Shown: piece after piece, positions 49,233-60,065 of the stretch
Layout of the letters: each line of letters begins with the position of its first letter
Position numbering within the stretch: position 1 is the stretch's first letter
Assembly: GCA_015146655.1 (NCBI GenBank)
Contig: VKHL01000022.1
Location: 150,325 to 214,324 of the forward strand
Direction: 5' to 3'
Length of the DNA: 64,000 nucleotides
Source: Ochromonas danica
Lineage: Eukaryota; Sar; Chrysophyceae; Chromulinales; Chromulinaceae
Made by a program: the position numbers and the translations under genes
Notes under the pieces: model-generated
Told to the model about the DNA's origin: nothing
What the model saw: only the letters and a program-made list of their open reading frames with translations
Database searches by the model: none

Positions 49233-50057
49233 TCAGAGGCGACAACTTCTTCTCTTTCGGCCAATTGTCACCTGAAGAAGCTGCTCTTTTGATGCTTCAC
49301 CACTATTACTACCACCATCAGCATCAACAACACTACTACTACCAGTTATCTTCTCCTTCACGTTATTGTCATCTACACCGTCTTTACTATCACTGGGAGT
49401 AGTAGTAGCAGGAGGAGGAGGAGGGTATGTCAGAACTGCAGCAGTCCACAGTGCCTTCCCTACCCGCTCAGCAGTCCATCCCTCCCCAAGTGCCTCAGCC
49501 TTCTCAAGTAAGACCTTTCTCATGAGCTTATAGACTGCCATGGTGTAGTCCCTTTTCCCCACCGTACACTCGATGACCTCGTCAGCCATGAAGGGGCAGA
49601 GGGCAGGCGCCATGGCTGCCAGGAAGGCACTGGCTGTGGCCACACCCACTCCTCTTAACTTCATCAGATGGGTGAAGGCATCCTCCCATAGACCTTGATC
49701 AAGAGCTTCCATTGCCAACATAGAGGATTCTTGTACTACCTGAGAGGAATTGCTCTCCACCATTTTCTGTAGAGGACGGAACTTCCCACGAGAAAGCTTC
49801 CACTTCATGACCTGCGCTAGCTCTGTATGGGTGAGATAGGGTCTAGGAGAGCGTGCTCGGACAAGAGCAGGTAGTTGAGAGAAGAGGAAGTTGTCCCATT
49901 CCTTCAGCTGCTGGTCTTGCTTCTTCTTCTCTTCAGTCACTCTGGCTAATGCTGAGTCATAATGTTCACTGTACCAGACCCAGCTATCCAGTAGATCAGA
50001 GGAGAGCAGCTTGAGACTTCCTTTCGACCCAGGACGCTCTTGTTGTCCTTTCTTCAT
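49233..50057 (-). CDS. Conserved protein with helix-hairpin-helix-like motif
   Basis: Single exon, 274 residues. The core YLTHTELAQVMKWKLSRGKF, then ALDQGLWEDAFTHLMKLRGV and GVATASAFLAAMAPALCPFM, resembles a widespread uncharacterised eukaryotic family. Its LRGVGVATASAFLA segment is helix-hairpin-helix-like, as in HhH-GPD DNA-binding folds. I see no lysine/aspartate glycosylase signature, so enzymatic repair activity is not claimed. The C-terminus is a low-complexity Ser/Asp/Asn tail ending in basic residues (RKRRSCRL). The start is set by ATG 50057, preceded by the palindrome TTCCATGGAA at 50139-50148. Confidence 0.75.
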   Translation of the reverse strand: MKKGQQERPGSKGSLKLLSSDLLDSWVWYSEHYDSALARVTEEKKKQDQQLKEWDNFLFSQLPALVRARSPRPYLTHTELAQVMKWKLSRGKFRPLQKMVESNSSQVVQESSMLAMEALDQGLWEDAFTHLMKLRGVGVATASAFLAAMAPALCPFMADEVIECTVGKRDYTMAVYKLMRKVLLEKAEALGEGWTAERVGKALWTAAVLTYPPPPPATTTPSDSKDGVDDNNVKEKITGSSSVVDADGGSNSGEASKEQLLQVTIGRKRRSCRL

Positions 50058-50211
50058 GACTGATTTACAGTGTTTGATTCAGATTTCTGAAACTCCAAGT
50101 CATCTTAAGTTAATGTGAAGGTGTTTGGAATGTCATTATTCCATGGAATCAGCCTTCAGCTCCATAATCATAATCATTAGCAACGTAAACAAAATTATAA
50201 GACAAAGTGTC

Positions 50212-51379
50212 TCATTGATTCTTCTTTTCAATTTCGGTCTCAGAGACTGGAGAAGGAGGCCAAGGAAGAAGAAAAGATGTTTGGCGCTTGTATTGCTGAT
50301 AATCAGCATTGTCTTTGAGTTCCTTCTCACGTTTCTTCTCAATCAGAGGCACTCCAGAGAGACGGAGCAGTAGAAAGGTGATAAAGGAGGGACTGACCAA
50401 CCCAAGAAGCGAGGTAGTTATTGGCGAGGGGCCACTGACCAACACGGGCAGAGAGGCAGCATAAATACTCCACCACGTCAGCAGCTCACCAAAATCTATC
50501 CATGACAGACAAGACATGATCAGCATAATTTATCTCAAGGCTTCCGTGGAAGGCATCCATGGTGCAGGAGTTTGTAGAAGGTGCTCACTAACAGTTGGGG
50601 TACTGACTCCATGACCAGAGCCCTTGATTGCACCATTTGCCCTTCCCTTCCTTGTGAAACTGATGCTTTTGGTAGTCTGCTACAGCTTCAATAATTATGC
50701 CTGGTCATGAGAATAGGTCGGTAAGAACAGTACAACACAACTGAACAAGCAGAAGGAGAAGGAGTGCACCTGAATAGATACCCACCAGAGGTAGCGCCGT
50801 GATCGCCATACCCACCCAGCCCATCGCCTTTCTTGCACAGATAGGCATCTGTCCACGCTCAACTAGAGTCTTTCCCAATGCTTCGGCACTGTAAGATAGG
50901 CTGTTGTGTCCTCCTCTTCCCGCAGCGTTCACCAAGGTCACGGGCAGCATACAGAGTGTTCCCCACAGGCCCTGGATTGCCCAAAAGAGTCCCAAATAGA
51001 GTGGATAACAAGACCTCTTACGGTCCAGTAAAGGCTCTTGGGGCTCAGGGAAGAACTTCTTGAGGCGTTCATCATGACCCAGTGAGAGGACACGGTAGAA
51101 GAGGAAGGAGCTGAGTCGACTTCCCCAAAGCATCACACCTGCATTAATCCAAGCTAGGCGGTAGTCTAATAGGTCCTTCCAGGGCAGTGAGGCTAGAGGG
51201 AGGGAATCGGTTGCCATGGCAGCTGTTGCCAAAACAAAGGAGCCCACACCCACGAGGTCGATGATCTTGTGACTTTTTGTCGCAGCTGTGATAGCAAATC
51301 CAGCAGCATTGGCACCGAAGACAATGAGTGCTGTTTGCTGGAGGTTGGCTGTAGTTGCAGAGGATAGGAAGGCGGTCAT
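50212..51379 (-). CDS. DUF1295 membrane protein (steroid 5-alpha-reductase-like fold)
   Basis: Three exons: 51379-50770, 50685-50593 and 50495-50212; junction phases 1 and 1 match; 328 residues from MTAFLSS. Membrane helices occur throughout (ALIVFGANAAGFAITAA; YPLYLGLFWAIQGLWGTL). The family signature is rebuilt across the splices: VADYQKHQFHKEGKG, GLWSWSQYPN, then YFGELLTWWSIY, followed by LLRLSGVPLIEKK and a C-terminal QQYKRQTSFLLPW. This is the DUF1295 / isoprenylcysteine methyltransferase-like superfamily, whose members reduce sterol-like or lipid substrates with NADPH; the substrate is unknown here. The start is 108 bases from the divergent Crinkler-type gene. Confidence 0.85.
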
Positions 51380-51487
51380 CTTCTTTCGCGAAGTGCAGAG
51401 CAACTCGCCCTAAAGAAATACGACTTATAAACCCAAATATTATAGTTGTGTTGGTTGGATGAAATTGACATTTCTTCTATCTGGTCC

Positions 51488-53421
51488 ATGAGCTTCCCAG
51501 TATGCACAACTATCGATCTAGTAAAATTGCGAGCAATCGCAAGAGGTCGGAGCGATATCTGCTCTACTATCGACCTCACCGACTTCGTTAAATTAGCAAA
51601 GGAAAGTTTCCAGAAGAATCAGGTGGACCAATTCATCTCCACTTCTTTGGAGTTATGGGCCTATCTTTCAAAAGTACGAGACGAACAACTACGTCTCCCG
51701 CCAATATACACAGGAAATAATATACAAGAACTTGTTAATGCAATCTTTCGCACAATTTTTAGTCTGGAACGTCTCGATTCACTTGGTCCGGGCGGAAATA
51801 TGGTTTTAAATGGAATTAAAGGAGTCGGTAAAACTACATTATTGCAAGTGAGTGGAGCAATTATTGCTTGTCTCACTGATAATATTATCCCTGTATATTG
51901 GATATACGAACTTGACAGTCTGCGACTGGGATTGGAGACAGTCAGTACTTATCGTCTAGGCCATGCAGCAGCTCAGCTCTTTGATCGGTGTGAGAATATT
52001 GATTTTTCTTCAGTAGGAAGTTTTGCTGATAATTTAAATAAAATAACTTATTCCGCTGAGCTTTCAAGTCCAAGTATCGCTAAAAGGAAGGTTGTTTATT
52101 TGTTAGACGAGTTCACTGATCTATATGAACGTGGTGAAGAAGGAATCCAAGTTGTTTCCGAATATCAAGCTATTGGGAGACAAGGTAATGTATTTTTTCT
52201 GCTCGCTGCTTCAAAGATTAACGTGCAAAAGTATATTTTCCCCGAGCATAGGAGGACTGCCAAAATGTATCCCAACTTGAATTGTGGTTTGTTTGAGGTG
52301 AAAGAAGTACATCCTATTCGTAGCATTCCAGACTTCATTGACTATTGGAAGTCTCGCTTCAATGAAGACATAGATGAAAATCAGGCTATTGAATATTATA
52401 AGAAAACGGGTGGGGTTGGGAGATACATTCTCAGCTATCAACAGCGACGCATTGATCCAGACCCCGTCCAGATGGCAGTGTTCGACACGGATCCAGAACT
52501 CTTTCACATAGCATGTGCTTTATTGAAGGCACCTATTGCGAATTCGTTCCTATCGCGTTATGCCAGCCCGGACAAGATTGATGACTGGATAGACCGCCTT
52601 ATTCTATACAAAGGTGTTGACAATGTGAGCTTCTTACTGGACATTGTAAAAGCACGCTTCAGCAAGCATCTAGGCATGAAGAAGCTGTTGGAAGAAGCCC
52701 ACATTTTTCATATGCAGCGGATTGGATTTGATAGTGGAAGTAGTGGACACTCAAACGAGCGCTTCATCTATCGATACTTGCCCAATCTCTTCAGTTTAAA
52801 ATCGGATGATCAATCATTGTTACTCACTGTGACTAATGGAAAATTCACTATGGCAACCATTGACGGAAGTAGCATTGAAATGCCTTCTTCAATCCAACGT
52901 GCGGATATTGACCCCTTCCTCACGAAATATTCTCATTGGTTGATGACCTGGAGTGTAAATGGCTCAGAGACGGGACTCGATCGCGTTTGGTATGAATGGG
53001 ATAGTGATAACTTTCTAATGACTCTTCATGCTGTACAAATCAAGACCGGCAAGGAAGATCAAACGATCACATGTGGTGTTATTTCGACTGAGCGAGCCAA
53101 ATCCAAAGCATCAGTGTGTAATGACCGTTGTATTGCTGTATTTACAGTAAAGCAGAGCGTGGATTAATGAAGCTCTTACCTGAGTTAAAAGCCAGGTTCG
53201 GCTGTGAGATTGAGTTGGGAACTGTTCATCTCTGCACAAACAAACAAGCCGCCAAAGGCTTTGGAGAGTTCTTTGAAAAGCAGATGGAGAATAATCCCAA
53301 CAAATTTTTCACAATGAAAGACTTAAAGACGCTTGGGTTTGACTCTTTCAGTTGTGAACTTTACGATGGTATGGAATGGATTCAAGAAATCGTTCCAGAA
53401 GAGTTAAAATCCTTCCTTTAA
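51488..53421 (+). CDS. Crinkler-type (CR effector) P-loop NTPase with C-terminal PD-(D/E)XK-like nuclease domain
   Basis: A long first exon from ATG 51488 and a second exon from about 53146 to 53421. The intron is near 53116-53145, with the donor chosen to give phase 2; its exact edge is uncertain. Walker A is GIKGVGKTT (residue about 114), Walker B VVYLLDEFTD (about 202), and a sensor-like strand NVFFLLAAS follows (about 234). Near residue 500, GLDRVWYEWDS followed by LHAVQIKTGK has the D...QxK spacing of restriction-endonuclease-fold domains found in Crinkler and related effectors. The classical N-terminal secretion/ubiquitin-like header and LFLAK motif are not seen. The gene lacks the low-complexity inserts of its neighbours. 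Such proteins are host-directed nuclear effectors or intragenomic conflict factors; the role here is unknown. Confidence 0.7.
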
Positions 53422-54117
53422 TATTATTTAAATTTTGATTGGACCGCCGTTCCTCTTACGCTTCTACAGATGGTTTACTCAAAATTAGCTCAGACGTTGA
53501 TCAATGTTGCTTCATGCAACTGGTTGCCACGGTCGGTTTGTGGCTAAGGCTCGTCTTTCTTCGCAAGTGAGGTTGTTCTTGTAACGTCATCACCCGTGAA
53601 GTGGAAGCACAAAGCTGGCTCACTCGAATGTCTGTAGTACGCGCACAGTACTCAAATGTCTGAGGTGTGATTTAACAGTTATATTGTGACAGACTACATT
53701 GACATTGATACCAACAAAGTCGTGATAATCCCAGAGAATGAAAGCACTGCGAGAGCAATGGACTGTGGCAGAGCCACAAGTAGTGTATCAACACCATCAG
53801 AAAGGCCATCATTTCTCCTTGCTATCCCATCATCTTCTCCCACTGTTCAGGATCTTCAAAGATGTAAGAAACTAGCTAATATGACCATATCAACCAACAA
53901 TAATGCCATAGTGGCTCCATCGATCGTCTCGCCTTTGCCCCTTCCTTCCTCCAAAGAAGGCGTTTGACAGTTTAGTTTCACGTCAAACCAAGACTTCTTC
54001 CGTCATACCAAACGAAGTTCATCCTTCTCAACCATCACACCATGTAGTGCAGGATACTGACGCTAAACTGTACGGAGCAGAAGAGATGGTTGTTTACTGT
54101 CAAGAACGAGAACTGTT
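53422..54117. other. Convergent intergenic region
   Basis: About 700 bases after the Crinkler-type gene and before the stop of the O-fucosyltransferase gene. A 93-codon frame at 53686-53967 lacks an ATG start and has a Ser/Pro-rich composition. It might be a decayed exon, but I do not call it. Confidence 0.5.
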
Positions 54118-56361
54118 TCATTCCTGCTGGAAATAATCATCAATATCATGATGAGCTATTTCAAACTCTCTTGCCCAAAACGGTCCAATCAGTTTCCTTT
54201 GTCTTTGTAATTGATACATCACATTTGGCATTGTATAGAAAGTTTGTTGATATCGACCATCACGATAATATCCACGCATACGTGTTATATAACCTGTAAA
54301 TGTTGAGAATGGTGTACCAACAAAAGTATGTGCATTAGCACAGATGACTTGTTCTATCATACCAATATGATTCTTAGTGGCATATTGATACTGACTATAA
54401 CCATTACCTTCTTTCTCTAAGAGATGAGGTAGTTGAGAGAGATAGTCACTAAAGAAACGAATCTCCACCCTATTACCACTACCACTATAACCGTTGGTGT
54501 TAAGAAAGGTTTTAAAAGGTTGAAAGAAGGAATGATCTTTCTCATCAGTTGCAATATAAAGTAATCGACTACGATTCCAATCAAATAATGATTCAATATT
54601 CTTCCATATTACTTCACTAGGTAATCTAGTATCTTTATATTGGAAATCACCACGTCGTATATGAACAGCATGATAAGTACTATATCTTATATCAAAGACA
54701 TTTCCTCCTCCACCTGATCGTTTATCACCTGCTTGATAAGGAAAGATAGGTAATTGACTTAATTGACTTGAATCATAATGAATACGTTCAATTACTTTCC
54801 CTGCAGCACAAAAGATAACATCTTGATATCTCATACGATCACGTACAATTCGTTTATAAATATCAGCTAGATGTTCATCTTCCCAATAGAGATAAGAATA
54901 AAAATGTGTTAAGATACGATATTCTTCACGATAATCACCAGGAAAATAGATTACTTTAGCTTCATGTAATTCTCTATTATAAGGTCTAACATATCGACCA
55001 TGTGCTATCATTTCTTTTAATCTGGGTGATGTTAAGTTAATTTGAGGTTTTGATAAATCTTGTATTGAATGAAAAGCCAGAGCAATAAATTGTCGACCAG
55101 GTCTCCAATTTTCAAGATAACATGCTTTTTCTAGATAATCCCATAATTTTTGTTTTGAACCTGATAATAACCTTTCAACAGTCATATCAGAAGGTAATGG
55201 TATTTTTAATAATCCTTTTGCTGCAACATTTTGTAAAAAGGTTTCCATCGTAATAATAGTCATACTCTCACTTAACTTCTTTAAATCAAAAAACTTATCA
55301 AAAGTGGATTTATTTTCTTCTTCTTTCTTAGATTGTGTTAATAGATACCATCTTGCAATAGGAGGTAACACAAGTGTACGTCCTGTAGCATGTGCAAAGA
55401 CAATAGCAGTCTCTGCTGCCATACGAATATTATTCCATCCACCACGATCAGGTTCAAAGACAACATACTTCTCCTCTATATTATCATTATACTCAGATCG
55501 ACTAGTATTCTTCTGATAGGAACCCCTAGAGATAGGACGTAAAGGAGATTGATAACAGTCTTGAGGAAAGAAACGTGCATTCCAATAGCGAAGATAAGGA
55601 TAGAGTTGGCATTGGATAGGGAAGGTAATATTACACTTCATCTCATTATCATGTGGATATCTCTCTATGATAGTAGTCTCATCAAGTGGTGAAGCAGGAC
55701 TGGATGAGAAAGGAAAAGGTTGTAGAATGACTATTTTCTCCTTCTCTTCTTCTGTCACTAGGGAGGGGGGATGGTTATTAGGAGGAGAAGAAGAAGAAGA
55801 AGAAGAAGAAGAATATGTATCTGTTTTCAAGAAAGGAAAGAGATCACTCCATCGTATAGGAGGAGCATTCTTAGCTTCTAGAAGGATATCTTCCTTTGCC
55901 TTGGTCTTCTTTTCAGTTTCAGTGACAGTACTGGTGGTGGGGGAAGAGTGTGTGGCAATAGTCCCTCTCATGGCAGCTGACGGTGGTCGTGAAAGTTCTC
56001 TCCCAGTGGATGACCAAGAAGTCTTCCATGGAAAGACTTTTTCCATTACCTCCCACCATCTACTTCCATCTCTATTGCTACCATCTGATGACGACAATGA
56101 TGATGATGAAGATTGTTGTTTTTGTGGGTCATGTTGTTGTAATGCATGCAGTGAAATGAGAAAGATAGATACTCCTATAGAGAATGAGATCAATATTAAT
56201 ACTAAATACATCCTTAAATGATGGTTGATGATTAATGCACCATGAATCAGGATAGACCAGAGGATATCTAGATATGAGAAAAGATAGACGATGGGATGGT
56301 GATTGGAAGCGTTATTATTACCAAGCGTAGGCCACTGGAGATGGTATTCCATGGAATCCAT
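54118..56361 (-). CDS. O-fucosyltransferase-like type II membrane protein
   Basis: Single exon, 747 residues. A hydrophobic segment at residues 51-71 (YLVLILISFSIGVSIFLISL) acts as signal anchor. The ATG at codon 51 (56211) would give a more usual short cytosolic tail. After a Ser/Thr-rich stem, the catalytic region shows VVFEPDRGGWNNIRMAAETA and GRTLVLPP, then HAVHIRRGDFQYK, then VICANAHTFVGTPFSTF. The HxRRGD-type motif and the GGxNN...L.LP start are characteristic of GDP-fucose protein O-fucosyltransferases (GT65/GT68/GT106 clan). A Golgi/ER lumenal role is expected. The acceptor is unknown. The start is 67 bases from the divergent riboflavin synthase start. Confidence 0.8.
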   Translation of the reverse strand: MDSMEYHLQWPTLGNNNASNHHPIVYLFSYLDILWSILIHGALIINHHLRMYLVLILISFSIGVSIFLISLHALQQHDPQKQQSSSSSLSSSDGSNRDGSRWWEVMEKVFPWKTSWSSTGRELSRPPSAAMRGTIATHSSPTTSTVTETEKKTKAKEDILLEAKNAPPIRWSDLFPFLKTDTYSSSSSSSSSPPNNHPPSLVTEEEKEKIVILQPFPFSSSPASPLDETTIIERYPHDNEMKCNITFPIQCQLYPYLRYWNARFFPQDCYQSPLRPISRGSYQKNTSRSEYNDNIEEKYVVFEPDRGGWNNIRMAAETAIVFAHATGRTLVLPPIARWYLLTQSKKEEENKSTFDKFFDLKKLSESMTIITMETFLQNVAAKGLLKIPLPSDMTVERLLSGSKQKLWDYLEKACYLENWRPGRQFIALAFHSIQDLSKPQINLTSPRLKEMIAHGRYVRPYNRELHEAKVIYFPGDYREEYRILTHFYSYLYWEDEHLADIYKRIVRDRMRYQDVIFCAAGKVIERIHYDSSQLSQLPIFPYQAGDKRSGGGGNVFDIRYSTYHAVHIRRGDFQYKDTRLPSEVIWKNIESLFDWNRSRLLYIATDEKDHSFFQPFKTFLNTNGYSGSGNRVEIRFFSDYLSQLPHLLEKEGNGYSQYQYATKNHIGMIEQVICANAHTFVGTPFSTFTGYITRMRGYYRDGRYQQTFYTMPNVMYQLQRQRKLIGPFWAREFEIAHHDIDDYFQQE

Positions 56362-56428
56362 GGAAGTTCTTGCGATGCAAGAAATGTGAAGAGGAAGAGA
56401 AGAAGAGCAAATAGAAATAAGAACAATA

Positions 56429-57215
56429 ATGAGGAGAATGTTATTAGTTTGTTGCCTTGTCTTCCTTGTACTTCATCTAGCAGGTGCATTGATAAGCCCT
56501 ATGACTCGTCTATCCATCTTAAATAGACGACAATCACCATCCTCTTCAATGATCATCACTAGACGTGAGATGTTCTCAGGCATAATTGAGGTAGGAGGAG
56601 GAGGAGGAAGAGGTGTCACCCCTAAGTCTTACTTGTCTTTCTCATTCTAACTAGTATTTGATCTGTCTAGGACATTGGCACAGTAGCGGAGGTGAACAAG
56701 GTGAAGGAGATGATCATGTGGGATGGACAGGTCATGGAAGGCACTGAGGTGACTATCCACTCTCCTTTAGCTGTCAGTGATGCTACTCTGGGATGTTCTA
56801 TTGCTGTCAATGGAGTCTGTCTTACTGTCATTTCCTTTGACAAAGAGAAGGTAAACCTCCCCCTCCTCCTCCTCCTCCTCCTCCTCTCACCACCTACACT
56901 ACCTTTCCTCCTAGTTTACCGTTGGAGTATCTCCTGAGACACTAAGAAGATCCAATCTCTGCTCTCTAGACAAAGGTAGTAAAGTCAATATTGAAAGAGC
57001 TCTCCCAGCTAATGGTCGTAATTCTGGTCATTTCGTACAAGGCCATGTAGACCAAAAGGCTATCCTACGAGATCGCTGGGTAGAAGGAGATTCGATCTGG
57101 TTTAAGATACAACCAGAAGAAGAATATCTTCCTTATATTGTTCCAAAAGGATTTATTGCAATTGATGGAGTCTCTCTGACAGTCTGTGAGGTATATAAAG
57201 GGAAACAACAACAAC

Positions 57216-57247
<32 letters not shown>

Positions 57248-57580
57248 AGTCAAGCAGAGGGAGGTGGAGTAAGAGGAGGAGACTTTAGTTGGTTCACAGT
57301 AATGATGATTCCTCATACACAACAACACGTCACTCTACCAATGAAAGAGGTAGGATCATTGGTTAATATTGAAGTTGATGTCTTGGGAAAGATGGTTCAA
57401 AATGCTATCCAGGCTCATCTCAATCAAGTAGATAGTGATCGACAAGGTAGTGGTAGTAGTGGTAGTAGTGGTTACCAACAAGAAGAGATTGACAATCTGA
57501 AGAGTGAGATAGAACAACTTAAAGAGACAATCTTCGCCTTATCAAAGCGAATCCATATGGTAGAGGAGAAAGATGTCTGA
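56429..57580 (+). CDS. RIB5: Riboflavin synthase with N-terminal targeting sequence and C-terminal coiled coil
   Basis: Three exons, 56429-56590, 56671-56850 and 56915-57580, all phase 0; 335 residues. It converts two 6,7-dimethyl-8-ribityllumazines to riboflavin plus a pyrimidine. The diagnostic start MFSGIIEDIGTV is rebuilt across the first splice. Lumazine-binding repeat 1 has LGCSIAVNGVCLTV and FTVGVSPETLRRSNL; repeat 2 has NSGHFVQGHVD, FIAIDGVSLTV and NIEVDVLGKMV. The first 20 residues form a signal-peptide-like segment (LLVCCLVFLVLHLAGA), then a basic Ser/Arg stretch, consistent with a bipartite complex-plastid presequence. A poly-Ser run interrupts repeat 2, and a heptad-like tail (EEIDNLKSEIEQLKETIFAL) has no counterpart in standard enzymes of about 210 residues. 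Confidence 0.93.
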
Positions 57581-57945
57581 GATACTCTATGATCATATTC
57601 TATGATAATATCATATGATATCGATATCATACCTCTCTCTCTAATATATATACTACAGTATATATAGATACTGACAGTAGACTAACTGACTAGCTGTAGT
57701 CACTGACTGCTAGCTAGTAGTTGTTAGTCTAACGGGTTAAGGGCTTAACTTAACTTATAAACAGTGTCCATGTACAGTATGTAGCCTAGACTAAATTAGT
57801 CAGTCACACAGTGTGCAGTAGTCTAGATGGTGTGCACCTCATTGTGCCTCTAAAGTTAACTACCTCTCTCTCTCTCTAGTAGAAGAGGTGAGTGTAAGGG
57901 AGGAGTTGAGAAGTGAGAAGCGCAGAGGAGAGGTTTTGGACTCTC
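57581..57945. other. Convergent intergenic region
   Basis: The 365 bases between the two stop codons are AT-rich with small palindromes (ATATCATATGATATCGATATCAT at about 57607-57629, and ATATATACTACAGTATATAT). They presumably hold both 3' ends. Confidence 0.6.
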
Positions 57946-58437
57946 TCAGCTAAGAGACTGTAAGAGATAGCGCTTCCTCTCCTCCAGAGACAGCCCCTCC
58001 TCCTCCACCACCACCTCCTCCTCCTCCTGCTGCCCTTCATCATCATCAATGTCTACTTCCTCCTTATTCCTCTCACTAGCTACTTCAATTCTATTACTAG
58101 GACGAGGAGGTGGTGGTGGTAAAGGACTGAAGAAGGCATAGGAGACTTCCAATTCCATGGAATGAATTAGACCTTGACCAACTAGCATCTCGATTTGACC
58201 ACGCCAAGGGTCATTAAACATGTCTTCTAAGAGGAAGGAGGACCTCTTATTATAATGAGATGGTCCTTCTATTCCCCTGCCATAGGGTCTCTTATGAGGT
58301 CCTCTTCCTCCTCCTCCTCCTCGATACCCTCGACCTCCAGATCTATGGAATACAAATACTCATGTTTCAGTATGATTTATATCAATTAGATCATTAATAG
58401 TTCACTACCTGTGAGAATAGGATCTTCCATGCATCAT
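57946..58437 (-). CDS. Small RGG-rich acidic-tail protein, hypothetical
   Basis: Two exons, 58437-58409 and 58342-57946, phase 2; 141 residues. The N-terminus is RGG-like (HRSGGRGYRGGGGGRG), then a YNKRSSFLLEDMFNDPWRG segment, a Pro run and a long acidic stretch. The LEDxFNDPW element faintly recalls the C-terminal motif of MPLKIP/TTDN1-type proteins, but this is not strong enough to name it. RGG segments often bind RNA. Its start codon lies only about 22 bases from the first in-frame ATG of the divergent UBA4 gene. Confidence 0.55.
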
Positions 58438-58459
58438 CACTCAATTGCTTTTGTTTTGG

Positions 58460-58559
58460 ATGATGCTGCCCTTCCTTATTCCATGGAACCAATATGGAAT
58501 CCATGGTATTGATGACAATCAATTTCACAGAAATAGATCATTTCACAGAAGAATGAATG

Positions 58560-58598
<39 letters not shown>

Positions 58599-60065
58599 TA
58601 TCATCCTCTACTTTAAATGGAAATGATCTGAAGAGATATGGTCGTCAAATGATTCTTCCTTTTATTGGTAGAAAAGGACAAGAACTATTACAAAGTACTA
58701 AAGTGTTATTAATAGGTGCAGGAGGGATTGGATCTTCAACAGCACTTTATCTTGCTGGTGCAGGAATTCCTTTGACTATCATGGATCATGACCAAATTGA
58801 CATTTCTAATCTTCATCGGTAAGTATGATGACTTGTTCCTAGTAGTTCCTAATACATCTCATGTTGCATGTTCTGATTCTGATTCCTTCTAATGTAGTCA
58901 AATCATCCATGACTCTGTGAATACAGGCATGAATAAAGCTCTCTCAGCTATTAATCGACTCTATGCTCTTAATCCTAATGGTCATTTCCAAGCTATTACA
59001 GAACGTTTAACCTGTTCTAATGCCTTAACGTTGATATCAAATCATGATATTATTGTTGATGGTACAGATAACTTTGAAACACGTTATATACTTAATGATG
59101 CTTGTCTATTAGCTAATAAACCACTTATTACTGGATCAGCTGTTGGTTTAGAAGGTCAAATAACAGTGATTATACCTAGAGAAACACCATGTTATCGTTG
59201 TTTATATCCTCAACCTTCTATTATGGAAAGTTGTCGAAATTGTGCAAATGCAGGTGTTCTAGGTCCTGTACCAGGTCTGATTGGTTGTCTAGAAGCAATG
59301 GAAACTATTAAGTTAATTGTTAGTGGAAGATGTATAAGTGGCAATCAATTGTTTTATGATGGTTGGATGGGTGATTTCACAAGTTATCAACTACCACCCA
59401 AGACATCCACTTGTGCGATTTGTGGGACTAATCCATCCATTCATTCCATGGAAGATACAGACAAATTTCTACAAGCATTTATAGAGAAAGTTCAATGTGC
59501 ATCAAAAGACTATTTGGGTGAGTTGAAAGAAGAGGATGAAGTCTCTCCAAAGGACTTTTCTCAACAATATCATCAAAATGATGATCAACCATATATAATC
59601 TTGGATGTACGATCAAAAGTTCAATTTGATATTATAACCTTGAATTTGCCAGGATTGTTAGTATTCCGTGATCTTCCAACAGCATTAGCAAGTCTAGCTA
59701 AGAGTGGAATTGAGAAGGAAGGAGAGGGTCCATGTCAAAGACAGTCCTCTAGACGTATATTAATCAATATACCATTGAAAGAGCTCAAGGCCATGTTGGA
59801 TGTTGAAAACAGTAGAGAAGAACACAAGCAGCAATTGTTGGAGATGCTAAGACTAGTGGGAGAATTGGAAGTAGTTCATGAATTGGACACTGTAAAGAAG
59901 ACAAAAGGGAAGATCTTCTTGTTGTGTAGAAGAGGTATAGACTCTACGGTAGCGACAAGGCTGCTTATCAAAGAATTGCCTCAGGTTGGTTGGAGTTATT
60001 ATAATGTTCGAGGTGGTCTAACAGCCTGGCAGGAAGAAGAAGACTCGACATTCCCGCTCTATTAG
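58460..60065 (+). CDS. UBA4: UBA4/MOCS3-like E1 adenylyltransferase-sulfurtransferase
   Basis: Two exons, 58460-58818 and 58898-60065, phase 2; up to 508 residues. The ThiF/MoeB domain has DLKRYGRQMILPFIG, the nucleotide loop VLLIGAGGIGSSTALYL, DHDQIDISNLHRQ across the splice, and DIIVDGTDNFETRY. CYRCLYP and STCAICG are the paired zinc Cys motifs. The rhodanese domain ends the protein, with active-site loop CRRGIDST and YYNVRGGLTAW. The enzyme adenylates and thiocarboxylates URM1 and MoaD-type proteins for tRNA 2-thiolation and molybdopterin synthesis. The start is uncertain: ATGs at 58460, 58463, 58502 and 58553 are in frame, and a poly-Ser run coded by TCA repeats precedes the conserved part. 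Confidence 0.92.

Noticed and set aside
53686-53967. 93-codon plus-strand frame
   Set aside because: No ATG, Ser/Pro-rich, no recognised motif. It could be a decayed exon but cannot be supported.
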